Part shown: piece after piece, positions 18,701-25,579 of the stretch
Numbering within the stretch: the stretch's first letter is position 1
How the letters are laid out: each line of letters begins with the position of its first letter
DNA from: Adhaeretor mobilis
Lineage (GTDB): Bacteria > Planctomycetota > Planctomycetia > Pirellulales > Lacipirellulaceae
Assembly (NCBI RefSeq): GCF_007741515.1
Contig: NZ_CP036263.1
Span: forward strand, 868,001-932,000
Length of the DNA: 64,000 nt
Direction: 5' to 3'
Position numbers and translations under genes: made by a program
The notes under the pieces: generated by a model
Told to the model about the DNA's origin: nothing
The model's database searches: none
The model's input: the letters and a program-made list of their open reading frames with translations, nothing else

Positions 18701-18996
18701 TGGCCGACCGGTTCGGCACACCGACCGAAGCGGTTGAGGAGCTGCTGCGCGTCACGCGGCTGCGAATCTGGGCCTACCAGCACGATATCCATGCGATTCA
18801 TCTGGAGGACCAGTACGTCGTACTAACCTTCAGCGAGCGGGCGAAAATCGAACGCCTAGTTGCTAGCAGTGCCGGAAGACTGCGCATTGCCGACAAGCGT
18901 AGCGCGTATCTGCCATTGATCGCAGATGTCGACGATTCGCAAGCGGTGCTGGCGGAAGTGGAATCGCTCTTGCAACCAGCGGGGGTCGGTGCCTAA
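15715..18996 (+). CDS. mfd: Transcription-repair coupling factor
   Basis: 1093 residues, close to the usual family length. Mfd removes RNA polymerase stalled at DNA lesions and recruits UvrA. Domains in order: UvrB-like region (residues 30-320, with ELPGEFSVRGGILDVFPP); the RNA-polymerase interacting CarD-like domain near 437 (GDLVVHLAHGIGRYRG); the RecG-type translocase with Walker A GDVGFGKTEMA near 583, DEEQRFGV near 683 and TATPIPRTL; the TRG motif ending RGAGNILGTQQSGHI near 907; and the C-terminal D7 domain. The start is the GTG at 15715; no ATG fits. The spacer before it is repeat-rich. Confidence 0.97.
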   Translation: MAKTSEATETASPVDASAAAAIRDLPGYLETLDDFTDVLTSLKEGHGGTLGGVWGSSRALVAAALQRRCEGTLLVVLPHAADIDVFASDCELFTSASIATLPAWETDAGERVLHDEIFGTRLRVLKALAKPSSSRGPLEVVITSIQSLLQPVPSEDDLAAATRNIAVGEALDEAELARWLVEHGCTNTTAVELPGEFSVRGGILDVFPPDSLNPFRIELFGDEIESIRTFDVATQRSLENLQIAPITMLAPSSESRTHFASYLPQGSWVLLVEPNELEEEGRYYHKRQENAENFFATSTTLAELYKFPSVTASGVPSGSYETTAHLQFESVEQFSGDVSRVRNELEVAAAGQQVFLVCDVEEEAQRLAEVFAESPLLAQGDLHFTLGHLRSGFRIVGRQTVLISAAELFQRQELARGSTRQTGRAIDSFLELRDGDLVVHLAHGIGRYRGLRLIEKADQAEEHLELEYDGGTRIFVPVSKIELVQKYIGGRKAKPKLAKIGGKSWARQKLAAEKAVVDMAADMIQVQATRAARPGIAFPDDSQWMDEFEAAFPYQETPDQLTAIAAIKGDMQEHKPMDRLLCGDVGFGKTEMAIRAAFKAIDAGYQVAVLAPTTVLAEQHRRTFTQRMAEFPFKIACLSRFCTAKEQREIVKGAAEGTIDLVIGTHRLASPDVSFQNLGLLVIDEEQRFGVAVKEKLKALRAAVDVLTMTATPIPRTLHMSLLGVRSISNLETAPKDRLAVETRVSRFDETLLRHAILRELNRDGQIYFVHNRIHDIQKVSQRLQQIVPEATVGIGHGQMSAGELEEVMLGFVRKDYDILLATTIIESGLDIPNANTIFIDDADRYGLADLHQLRGRVGRWKHRAYCYLLVDENRHLSPEAARRLRAIEEFSQMGAGFAIAMRDLELRGAGNILGTQQSGHIATVGYELYCTLLEKAVRQLKQLPPKQSVDVSVDLPIMAYLPGSYVPDMRMKIDLYRRLARVATEEELDDFSGELADRFGTPTEAVEELLRVTRLRIWAYQHDIHAIHLEDQYVVLTFSERAKIERLVASSAGRLRIADKRSAYLPLIADVDDSQAVLAEVESLLQPAGVGA

Positions 18997-19094
18997 ACTC
19001 CTGCCGCGCTGCGATTTCACGTTTGCTTGCTAGCAGCGAAGATGCCCCAGTGATCCCCTCCCAGTCTTGAGAAAACTCCGCCGAGGACACTCCG

Positions 19095-20390
19095 CTGTTT
19101 CCTTTTGCAAAACCAATACGACTCGTTGCGCTGGCGCTCATCGCTTGCGGCTTAGCCGCGGAATCCTGTCTTGCGCAATCGCCCTTCGCTCCGCCGCCAT
19201 TGCCGGCCACTGGAAGTGCTGCTCCTTCCAGCGTACGTGGTATTTATGATCCTAATCGGGCTCCTACGGGGCCCGTTGCGCCGTTGGTTGATCCTGGTGC
19301 GATGACAACCCGTGTTGGAACCTCAGTTAAGCCGCAAGCGGGTGTGATTACGCCTACGCCTGTGGGGACTGCCCAGCCGGTTGAGGGCGGGCAGATCATT
19401 GCTCGCATCGACGGACAAGTTGTGCTTGCCAGCGATTTGCTGTGGCAAGTCAACCAAATCGTTGAGCTCAATCGCGATCGCATTCCCGATGAGGAACTCG
19501 ATACCGTTCGCCAAATGCTCCTGGAGAAGCAGCTCGTTAGCACGATCGATACCAAATTGCTCTATGCAGATTTTGTTGGCACCATCCCTGCCGAAAACCT
19601 TCCCAAGGTGAAGACGAGTCTCGCCAAAGCGTTCGAGGAGCATGAAGTTCCCCGTTTGATCAAGATGATGAAAGTGAAAGATCAAACTGAGTTGGAAGCG
19701 AAGATCACGTCCTACGGCGGATCGATGAAGGACATCCAGCAACAGTTTTTTGAACGCTCAATTGCCGGCGAATGGCTACGGCAACGCACGCCGAAGCCCA
19801 AAGAAGTTACGCACGAGCAAATGCTCACGTATTACAATCAGCACACTACCGACTTCGAATTCCCCACTCAAGCACGTTGGGAAGAAGTGATGGTTCGTTT
19901 TGATCGCTTCAATGGCGATCGCGAAGCGGCTTGGCGGGCGCTGGCTAAGATGGGGAACGACATCTGGCAACAAGTAGCCGCTAATCCCAATCTACGCGGG
20001 CCGGTCTTTACAGCTGTGGCCCAAGATCGTTCGCAAGGCTTTACCGCCAAAGATGGCGGCATCCACGAGTGGACCGTGATTGGCGATCTGAAGTGCGAGG
20101 ACATCAACAAAGCGCTAGCCAACTTGGAAGTGGGGCAGATGAGCGACCCGATCGTCAGTAGCCGGGGCTTTCATTTGGTGCGCGTAATTGAGCGAAAACA
20201 GGCAGGCCGTACTCCGTTTACCGAAGCGCAAACGAGCATTCGCAAGACGCTTGAAGACAAGCAGAAGAGCGGACTGGCGATGGCTGAGATGGAGAAGATG
20301 CGTAAGCAAGCGCAAGTGTGGACCCACTTCCACGGGGAACTCCCTACTGCGAGGCTCACGGAACTGCTCGACGCGCGACAAAGACGATAG
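19095..20390 (+). CDS. Secreted PpiC-type peptidyl-prolyl isomerase (SurA/PrsA-like)
   Basis: About 431 residues if translation starts at CTG 19095. The frame has no ATG or GTG between the stop at 19068-19070 and the mature region, but codons from 19095 encode a convincing signal peptide: FPFAKPIR, then LVALALIACGLAA, then cleavage near SCLAQ. A GAGG lies 8 bases before the CTG. A TTG at 19200 would discard the signal. A proline-rich linker, a SurA-like chaperone helix region (residues 100-240) and one parvulin domain (about 255-375, ending IVSSRGFHLVRVIERK) follow. Likely role: folding of exported proteins. Two copies of the CCGCAAGCGG repeat lie in the gene, encoding ACGLAA of the signal and VKPQAG of the linker. 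Confidence 0.85.
   Translation: MFPFAKPIRLVALALIACGLAAESCLAQSPFAPPPLPATGSAAPSSVRGIYDPNRAPTGPVAPLVDPGAMTTRVGTSVKPQAGVITPTPVGTAQPVEGGQIIARIDGQVVLASDLLWQVNQIVELNRDRIPDEELDTVRQMLLEKQLVSTIDTKLLYADFVGTIPAENLPKVKTSLAKAFEEHEVPRLIKMMKVKDQTELEAKITSYGGSMKDIQQQFFERSIAGEWLRQRTPKPKEVTHEQMLTYYNQHTTDFEFPTQARWEEVMVRFDRFNGDREAAWRALAKMGNDIWQQVAANPNLRGPVFTAVAQDRSQGFTAKDGGIHEWTVIGDLKCEDINKALANLEVGQMSDPIVSSRGFHLVRVIERKQAGRTPFTEAQTSIRKTLEDKQKSGLAMAEMEKMRKQAQVWTHFHGELPTARLTELLDARQRR
19142..19161 (-). repeat. GCTAAGCCGCAAGCG repeat inside the PpiC-type gene (signal-peptide copy)
   Basis: CGCTTGCGGCTTAGCCGCGG is the reverse complement of the dispersed repeat. In the coding frame it gives part of the signal-peptide core (ACGLAA). 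Confidence 0.6.
19326..19342 (+). repeat. GTTAAGCCGCAAGCGGG repeat inside the PpiC-type gene (linker copy)
   Basis: A second copy of the dispersed repeat in the same gene, in forward orientation, read as VKPQAG in the proline-rich linker. Confidence 0.6.
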
Positions 20391-20447
20391 ACCATAGCGA
20401 GGGGGCAATCTTGCTCGGGCGGTCCGTTGATCCGCGGCTATTTCCCT

Positions 20448-21317
20448 CTAGCCTTCTAGCTCTTTGCCTAGAGCGTAGATCTCTAGCGCATCGAGCACTT
20501 GGTCGTTGCCATCGAAGAGTCTAGCGACGGCTGCCTTGTGGATTTTCATTTTCGTACCGCCGACTCCTAGCGCGCCGTAACACAAGTGGCCGTCTCGCTG
20601 GACGGCATGGTCTTGCACTTCGACACCCCCTAAACCCAGCGGTGGGACGGCGTTGAGATCTAATGCCACTTCTAGCGAACTGCATTCTGCTCGCAACTCG
20701 GCCGATGCCAGTTCGACCGCCGGTGGACCAGAAGCGACAAGCACTTGCGTGCCCTCCAAAGCGGCGGGCATGGCTTGCGGGTTGGATGTCTCTAACGGTT
20801 GAAGGTGGGCATCTGCGACAACCGCTTTCACTTCTTTACACGTCTGCTCAGCCGCTTCGAGTTTGCGGGAACAGACTCGCACGCTGGCTCCTTCTTCGGC
20901 GAGCAATCGCACCACACGTTTACCGACTGAGCCGGTCGCCGCCAGTACCGTCGCTTGTAGGCCGCGCAACGACACATGCCGTCGCGCTGCCAGTACCGTC
21001 GCAGCGGCCGTGGTGTTCGCTCCGTTACTATCGAGCATCACCGAGGTGCGCATCGGCCCGAAGAATGCGTCTTGTACTTCTGCCATCACCGCTTCGCCAG
21101 CAGTGACATTTGACCCGCCGACGAAGACAGCAGTGGATTGCAAGTCTTCAATACCGCGCGTGAAGATAGCCCCGTAGACCAAGTTCCTCACAACCTCAGG
21201 CGTGACTCCACCGTGACGGAATAGCTGATCGACCCCTGCATCCACGGCTACGACGCCATCAAACACGCTCGGCTGGGGATCGGTATCGAGGCAAACGAGA
21301 ATTTTGGCTTTGGACAT
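20448..21317 (-). CDS. NAD(P)-dependent methylene-tetrahydromethanopterin dehydrogenase
   Basis: 289 residues, MtdA/MtdB/MtdC type. It oxidises methylene-H4MPT to methenyl-H4MPT in the C1 oxidation pathway downstream of Fae. The N-terminal catalytic part includes GGSNVTAGEAVMAEV and FFGPMRTSVMLDSNGANTT, and the Rossmann part VLAATGSVGKRVVRLLAEEG, both characteristic. The C-terminus has GALGVGGTKMKIHKAAV. fae lies upstream on the same strand but is separated by an IS1182-type insertion. Only four bases separate the ATG from a TAGGGTCC-type repeat and no ribosome binding site is visible, so initiation may be weak or controlled by the repeat hairpin. Confidence 0.93.
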   Translation of the reverse strand: MSKAKILVCLDTDPQPSVFDGVVAVDAGVDQLFRHGGVTPEVVRNLVYGAIFTRGIEDLQSTAVFVGGSNVTAGEAVMAEVQDAFFGPMRTSVMLDSNGANTTAAATVLAARRHVSLRGLQATVLAATGSVGKRVVRLLAEEGASVRVCSRKLEAAEQTCKEVKAVVADAHLQPLETSNPQAMPAALEGTQVLVASGPPAVELASAELRAECSSLEVALDLNAVPPLGLGGVEVQDHAVQRDGHLCYGALGVGGTKMKIHKAAVARLFDGNDQVLDALEIYALGKELEG

Positions 21318-21464
21318 TTAAGTAGGGTCCGCTGTGCGGACCATTTGTTCGAGCTTAGGAGACGAGTAGATGAACGTCGCTGATAAATGGCACCTTTATT
21401 TTGCAACCACGCTAGGTGGTCCGCACTGTGCTATTAATCCGCACAGCGATATTGGTCCGCACAG

Positions 21465-23005
21465 AGGCCGTGAATTTTTCTCAACCGGGCCTGAGGTCCT
21501 AGTGCTCGGGGGTTCTTTCTTGAAAGGTTGGTTGTGTCGTTGTTAAACACCCCTGTTTGCTAAAGTTGCTTGGGATGCTGACGACCCGATGGCGTTGGCA
21601 TCCTTGCCTGATCATCACAAGCTTACCCGGTCGCTTGCCGCCGTAAATCAAGTGTTCTCTGGAAGTTGTGCGCTAGTGCCTGCCATAAACAGATCGCTCT
21701 GGCTTTCAGCAACCCTCGAACCGGGAACTGACCCAGCCCCCGATTCCGACAGCCGGCGTTGGGGAACTCAGCAGTCGCACTGCGCTGCTGATAGATCTCT
21801 TTCGCTGTGGAAGTGCCCATCCGGGCACGCCACCGCTTGACCTCTTCGCTATCGCCTTTCACCGGAGCAAACGGGTCGATCCCCTTGGACTCCTTACGTG
21901 TTTGCTCCATGATCGGCAGGTACGTTGTGATACCCGCCTGCTCAAGGGCAGTAATGTCGTCCAGCTTCACGAAGCCCCCATCGGCCAGGTACTGCTCGGG
22001 AGCCTGCTGGTAGCGCCGCTCAAGTTGATCAATCAAGGGCTTCATCTGACCACCGTCAGTCCCCGCATTGACCACATCCACACCAGCAATCACCAGCGTA
22101 TCGGTCGTCGTCGCAAACTGTACGTTATAGGCCGGACGAAAGCCCCCATCGGCCATCTTCATCTTGCGTGCTTCGGGGTCGGTGGTCGAAGCGCGTGCTT
22201 CGCTACCAGAACCCTTCTTACGACGCTCCATTTTCGGAACGAGCGTTTCACGCTCTTCTAAAGCCGCTTCAATACGCTCCTGCCGCTCACGAGCCGCACG
22301 CACCCGTGCTGCCTGTTCACGACGGTTCTCAACCCCGACATCTTCTTCGCTCTCCCTCTGAAGTGTTTCCAGATGTTGCTCCGCCTGGGCGAGGCATTCA
22401 TCGAGGGTGGGCTTCCTGCGGAAGGAACTCGAACTGGCCGATGCGCGAACACGCATCCCGTCTTGGGCCAGGCTGTTGAGTTCAATGAGTCCCTGGTGCA
22501 GCAGCGTGGCCACGCTTTGAGTGAGCAGGTCGTCGAGAAACTCATGGTGTTGGGTGCGAAAGTCGCTCAGCGTATGGTAATTCACGCTCACTTCGCCACA
22601 GATCCACAGGTAAGCCAAGTGTTCTTGGCAGAGCTTAGCGAGTCGACGAGCGGAGGTGACTCCCTCGACGGTGGCGAAGAGCCACAACGAGAGGAGAATC
22701 TTTGGATCGATCGGATTGCGACCAGCATTCCCATCCACCGCCTTAATCTTCTGATACAAGAGCGTCAGGTCGAGTCCTTCCACGTAGGCCCAAATCAGTC
22801 GCGCTGCGTGATCTTCAGCAAGCAAGTGATCGAGTGCGAGCGGGCGAAACTCGATCTGTCGTCGCTCAGCACGCTGAAAACGGGCCGTGCCGGTCTGTGT
22901 GGTACGTTCCATCAAGAACCTCCATCGCAAAGCATGTTAGAATCAAAGCAGTCACCGATTCTAAATTCTTAGCTGCCGAGTAGGTAGCTGAATAATTCAC
23001 AAGCT
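21465..23005 (-). mobile_element. IS1182-type insertion sequence, intact copy
   Basis: 1541 bp, identical in length to the copy at 36-39 kb once its nested insertion is removed. The ends are imperfect inverted repeats: AGCTTGTGAATTATTC at the transposase 5' end (23005) and AGGCCGTGAATTTTTC at the other (21465). It is flanked by a 5-bp direct repeat, CACAG at 21460-21464 and 23006-23010. The target is the loop of the palindrome GGTCCG-CACAG-CGGACC. It encodes one full transposase and appears capable of transposition. About 135 bp of non-coding sequence lies between the transposase stop and the left end. Confidence 0.93.
21623..22912 (-). CDS. IS1182-type transposase, full length
   Basis: 429 residues from the ATG at 22910-22912, which has GGAGG upstream. 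The N-terminal domain (RQIEFRPLALDHLLAEDHAA, NPIDPKILLSLWLFATVEGV) is the DUF772-type region of IS1182/IS5-like transposases. The DDE catalytic core has the first Asp in AQDGMRVRA, the second in LADGGFVKLDD and the Glu in AKEIYQQRSATAEFPNA (the Y-x(2)-R-x(3)-E pattern), with a coiled, Glu/Arg-rich insertion between the first two. The C-terminus (GLLKARAICLWQALAHN) is also typical. There is no frameshift or stop, so the enzyme looks functional. Confidence 0.95.
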   Translation of the reverse strand: MERTTQTGTARFQRAERRQIEFRPLALDHLLAEDHAARLIWAYVEGLDLTLLYQKIKAVDGNAGRNPIDPKILLSLWLFATVEGVTSARRLAKLCQEHLAYLWICGEVSVNYHTLSDFRTQHHEFLDDLLTQSVATLLHQGLIELNSLAQDGMRVRASASSSSFRRKPTLDECLAQAEQHLETLQRESEEDVGVENRREQAARVRAARERQERIEAALEERETLVPKMERRKKGSGSEARASTTDPEARKMKMADGGFRPAYNVQFATTTDTLVIAGVDVVNAGTDGGQMKPLIDQLERRYQQAPEQYLADGGFVKLDDITALEQAGITTYLPIMEQTRKESKGIDPFAPVKGDSEEVKRWRARMGTSTAKEIYQQRSATAEFPNAGCRNRGLGQFPVRGLLKARAICLWQALAHNFQRTLDLRRQATG

Positions 23006-23022
23006 CACAGCGGACCCTACAG

Positions 23023-23053
23023 AAAAAACCACGCGCCGTTGCCGACGCGTGGC
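23023..23053 (-). terminator. Intrinsic terminator of fae
   Basis: Read on the minus strand, CCACGCG and CGCGTGG form a stem followed by TTTTTT (the A run at 23023-23028). It lies 47 bp after the fae stop, between fae and the MITE/IS, so fae is probably transcribed separately from the dehydrogenase gene. Confidence 0.85.
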
Positions 23054-23099
23054 TTGATTCTTCGTGACTACGGCATCTCTGCAATCGTGATCCTCACGC

Positions 23100-23597
23100 T
23101 TAGAAGCCGCGATAAGGATGGGCGGCTGATTCCTTACCTTCGATCATCTCGTCAGCTGAAGGGCTTCCCTCCATGGCATTCTTAATGGCCATTTTGGTCG
23201 CTTCGTAGTTGTAATCGTAAATCTTCTTGTCGTCGGCTGCTTCGGGGTGAATGAACACACCGCACACACAAACGAGGTCTTCGGCTTGTCCCTTGTCGAT
23301 CACGCCGTCGGCGACGCTATCGGCAACGGCCTTCGCGACAGCTGCTTGGGCGGGGCCAAACATCTGCACCGCTTGGCGCATGCCCTTGATAGTGACCTTG
23401 GTGATCATGACGGTCGCCGGCTTGACCGCTAGATTGGGTTCCAGCACGGCCAGCAAATTCGAATGCCCGTCACTCTGGCGAGCCAGAGCATTTGCAAAGG
23501 CGGTGCCGACGGGGCCCTCTTTGCTACCGATCATCAGATCGATATGTGCGATTTCATTGCCGTCGCCGGTGAGTGCTTCTCCGATGAACATGCTCAT
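23100..23597 (-). CDS. fae: Formaldehyde-activating enzyme
   Basis: 165 residues from the ATG at 23595-23597, with GGAG nine bases upstream; the longer open frame is not family-like. Fae condenses formaldehyde with tetrahydromethanopterin to methylene-H4MPT. The start MFIGEALTGDGNEIAHIDLM carries the His of the active-site region. GSKEGPVGTAFANALARQSDGHSNLLAVLEPNLAVKP and KVTIKGMRQAVQMFGPAQ are nearly diagnostic for the family. The length matches stand-alone Fae, with no fusion to hexulose-phosphate synthase. With the dehydrogenase gene at 20.4 kb this indicates an H4MPT-linked formaldehyde route, known in several planctomycetes. Confidence 0.97.
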   Translation of the reverse strand: MSMFIGEALTGDGNEIAHIDLMIGSKEGPVGTAFANALARQSDGHSNLLAVLEPNLAVKPATVMITKVTIKGMRQAVQMFGPAQAAVAKAVADSVADGVIDKGQAEDLVCVCGVFIHPEAADDKKIYDYNYEATKMAIKNAMEGSPSADEMIEGKESAAHPYRGF

Positions 23598-24118
23598 GGT
23601 TTTGTTACTCCAAAGTGGGGGTCGTGCGGTGGGCAGTTGTGTTGAGCCTTGCACGAATGATTTCCGCAACGCGATTTGGAACACGTCGCGCGGTGGCCAA
23701 GCCACAGTTTTCTAGTACATTGCTAAGTGTCGGCCCGAATCGTCAATTTTCCGAATCGGGACGAGCCGCACAGGATACCGCACTGGGGCAGCCGATTTCA
23801 ACCGGCCCAGGACCGGCTGTGCATAGCACTACGGCTAGAGTCTCTATATTACATTTGGAGAAGAATATCGGGTAAATAAGCGTTTCTGGACAAACTGGCC
23901 ATTTCCTGCGACAATTCAGGATGAGGCCTTTTCGTAGACACCCTACGCTATATTTGGTTTTATTGTCTTCGAAGCATCTGCGGACTGCGCCTCGTTTTGT
24001 CCAGGTTAGTAGTATCACCCACGGTGAGCGTTTCTTAGAGGCAAACGCTTGCCGAGGTTCCACTACTGGCTGCTCCCCCCACTTGTCTTGAGTTTAGAAC
24101 GAACAGAGGAGACCCTCC
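23598..24118. other. Divergent intergenic region fae / DUF1559
   Basis: 521 bp with no credible gene. It is more AT-rich than its surroundings in 23820-24010 and should hold both promoters. A small inverted pair, GGCCCGAATCG / CGAATCGGGAC, lies around 23732-23763. A strong RBS (AGAGGAG) precedes the DUF1559 start. Confidence 0.5.
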
Positions 24119-25249
24119 ATGATTCCAAACACTGCGAAGCGACACTCCCGCATCCACCATCACCGCCATGTAGGCTTCACGCTCGTCGAACTGCTGGTGG
24201 TAATCGCCATCATCGGCACGCTCGTTGGTTTGCTTTTGCCAGCCGTACAAGCGGCTCGCGAAGCAGCACGGAATAACACGTGTAAGAATCGTATGGGGCA
24301 GTTGCAGAAGGGCATCTCGCTGCGTGAATCTTCGACGGGTGACTATCCTGGTTACATTAATAAGCTTGGCATCGCGGGTGCAGGCATTGCAAATCAGACA
24401 CGTGCCAGTTGGGTAGTGATGACTTTTCCACACATTGAACAAACTGCACTCTGGGATAGATGGAATCAAGGCTTTGGATCCCCACCCAACCTGACGAATG
24501 CCTACTCAAACATCGAAATCTTGTCTTGCCCGAGCGATCCCGCAGAGATCCTCGGTGCGCCAATTCTCTCTTATTCAGCCAACGCTGGTTTTATTCAGCG
24601 CGATCCTACGTCTGAATCGGGAAATGTAACGGAGAACGCAGCCAATGGTGTATTCTTCGATCTAACTCGTGTCGAAGATGGAAATGGAAATTCAACTGGA
24701 GTTCCTGGCCCCGCAGATATTCGTGATACGCCAGGTCCTGATGCGAAGATTACGATGACACCGGCTTACATCCAGGCCAAGGGTGATGGACTGACCGGCA
24801 CGATCATGCTCTCTGAAAACCTGAATGCTGTCTTCTGGGGATATCGGTCTGTCGACGACTACACGAGCAATGCTCCCGACAGGAAGTTCCACTTCGGAAT
24901 TTGCTGGGAACAACCAGTCGTGGTTGCACAAGCGCCTGGTAGTACTCCAAATGACAAGCTGGACGACAGAGCCCGGCGAATAAATGGCCAGAAAGGAAAT
25001 GCTGCGGATCATTTTGGAAATGATGATATCTCGATGGGCGATATGGTGGTCAACGATGGCTTCCCGTCAAGCAATCATCCCGGTGGTGTAAATGCTGCCT
25101 TCTGTGGTGGTTCGCTACGATTTATTACTGACCAAATCGAGCCTTTCGTTTACGCACAACTCATGACCTCGAATTCCAAGAAGTCTGACCTGCAGTTCAA
25201 TGGTGTGCAAGAAAAGGACCAACCTCAACCTTCGGATGCCGACTACTAA
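24119..25249 (+). CDS. DUF1559 prepilin-like secreted protein
   Basis: 376 residues. Type IV prepilin N-terminus: [20 protein letters not shown] (prepilin peptidase site after the Gly, Glu at +5), followed by [20 protein letters not shown], which marks the planctomycete DUF1559 family. The large C-terminal domain (residues 60-360) ends with the typical [19 protein letters not shown]. Members form large paralogous sets in planctomycetes and are thought to be pseudopilin-like surface or secretion components; the actual function is not established. The good RBS and following terminator show a single-gene unit. Its base composition is slightly more AT-rich than the neighbours. Confidence 0.95.
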   Translation: MIPNTAKRHSRIHHHRHVGFTLVELLVVIAIIGTLVGLLLPAVQAAREAARNNTCKNRMGQLQKGISLRESSTGDYPGYINKLGIAGAGIANQTRASWVVMTFPHIEQTALWDRWNQGFGSPPNLTNAYSNIEILSCPSDPAEILGAPILSYSANAGFIQRDPTSESGNVTENAANGVFFDLTRVEDGNGNSTGVPGPADIRDTPGPDAKITMTPAYIQAKGDGLTGTIMLSENLNAVFWGYRSVDDYTSNAPDRKFHFGICWEQPVVVAQAPGSTPNDKLDDRARRINGQKGNAADHFGNDDISMGDMVVNDGFPSSNHPGGVNAAFCGGSLRFITDQIEPFVYAQLMTSNSKKSDLQFNGVQEKDQPQPSDADY

Positions 25250-25275
25250 GGCAACCGAGTCGAGAAAAGCATCCT

Positions 25276-25311
25276 AACGAGGCGTCGCGTACTGCGTGGC
25301 GCCTCGTTTTT
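25276..25311 (+). terminator. Intrinsic terminator after DUF1559
   Basis: AACGAGGCG (25276-25284) pairs with CGCCTCGTT (25300-25308) and is followed by a T run. It lies 27 bp after the stop codon. Confidence 0.85.
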
Positions 25312-25382
25312 GTTTGCAGGGCAGGTCTCGCAGCTAGATCGTTTTCGAGTTCGCTGGTGCGACTCAATTCGTTGAGTAGCCG

Positions 25383-25416
25383 GCGAGCTACGCCTCGCCC
25401 GGACGCCTCGCCCGGA
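25383..25416. repeat. GCGAGCTACGCCTCGCCCGG repeat
   Basis: GCGAGCTACGCCTCGCCCGG is followed by a second CGCCTCGCCCGG. Related sequences are at 3890 and 32079. The spacer 25312-25579 holds nothing else apparent apart from the presumed MMPL promoter. Confidence 0.5.
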
Positions 25417-25579
25417 CTCTGCGACCCTGGCACTCAGGCGAACTGCAAAGTCGACATTCCAATCCTCCCGGACTCTGGAACTGCATCACCGATCTGAGAA
25501 CTGCTCTAGTCGGTACAAGTTCTCGACGGGCCGTGATGAACGTAATCACGTGTTCCCCCGCTGTCGTTTTGGCTGGCGA

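Larger units (their letters stand above)
21322..23020. repeat. MITE-like inverted-repeat element, copy 1, split by an IS
   Basis: The left end GTAGGGTCCG... (21322-21343) and right end ...CGGACCCTAC (closing at 23020) are inverted copies of a 22-bp repeat. Removing the IS and one CTGTG duplication leaves an element of about 153 bp. Each end is itself a palindrome, GGTCCG-CTGTG-CGGACC. Related elements are at 27949-28035 and 36374-39275. Confidence 0.8.
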
